Part shown: positions 63,977-64,000 of the stretch, in pieces
How the letters are laid out: each line of letters starts with the position of its first letter
How positions within the stretch are numbered: position 1 is the stretch's first letter
Assembly: GCF_949769255.1 (NCBI RefSeq)
Contig: NZ_OX458329.1
Location: forward strand, 744,001 to 808,000
Direction: 5' to 3'
Length of the DNA: 64,000 bases
Source: Mobiluncus massiliensis
GTDB taxonomy: Bacteria > Actinomycetota > Actinomycetes > Actinomycetales > Actinomycetaceae
Program-made: the position numbers and the translations under genes
Notes under the pieces: generated by a model
The model's database searches: none
The model's input: only the letters and a program-made list of their open reading frames with translations
Told to the model about the DNA's origin: nothing

Positions 63977-64000
63977 CGGCAACGCGAAAGTGCAACAGGT

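Overview
The window comes from an actinobacterium with a GC content, by eye, in the mid-50s percent. Marker families are DUF3040 upstream of mraZ, DUF4191, a GT4-type glycogen synthase, a GlnA2-type glutamine synthetase beside glnE, and the order parA-scpA-scpB-rluB-tyrA-cmk-der. The MurE diamino-acid motif is not the DNPR of diaminopimelate users, which fits an Actinomycetaceae-like organism (Mobiluncus and relatives) with lysine or ornithine in its wall. The genus is an inference, not something read directly.

Positions 1-17360 hold a C-terminal gene fragment, a membrane protein on the minus strand, a DUF3040 gene, and then the division and cell wall cluster: mraZ, rsmH, ftsL, ftsI, murE, murF, mraY, murD, ftsW, murG, murC, ftsQ. 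Most genes overlap by 4 to 26 bases or lie a few bases apart. mraZ is preceded by three direct repeats spaced 10 bp, its likely own operator. The cluster stops after ftsQ at a hairpin and ftsZ does not follow.

Positions 17385-32850 carry serB and glgC (minus), glgA, an orphan ABC ATPase, glnA2-like, glnE, a membrane-anchored XRE regulator, a histidine phosphatase, a PAP2-family protein, a polar amino acid ABC importer (binding protein, permease, ATPase; minus) and a DUF4191 protein. Positions 32974-39289 hold a pseudokinase-like membrane protein with a probable leaderless promoter, then on the minus strand pepA, lpd and a protein with three lipoyl domains and one peripheral-subunit-binding domain but no acyltransferase domain. 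Positions 39601-48135 hold gap-pgk-tpiA, an unrecognised 483-residue orphan, a crcB pair, secG and transketolase.

Positions 48233-58715 start with xerD, then a repeat-rich spacer, an AAA ATPase with a DUF4143/nuclease-like C-terminus, a second inverted-repeat spacer, and the chromosome segregation, RNA modification and nucleotide genes parA to der, closed by tRNA-Pro(GGG). The ATPase looks inserted into an otherwise conserved xerD-parA neighbourhood. The end of the window has a long AT-rich spacer with a Crp-like palindrome, a secreted Ala/Glu/Pro-rich protein with a sorting signal of LAxTG type, a long-chain acyl-CoA synthetase (minus) and an Ala/Asn/Gln/Pro-rich protein with two C-terminal membrane segments.

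The most unusual items are the lipoyl-carrier protein without a catalytic domain paired with lpd, the 34-bp tandem repeats whose last copy supplies the -35 box of the ATPase gene, the large hairpins around that gene, and the orphan protein at 42785-44236.
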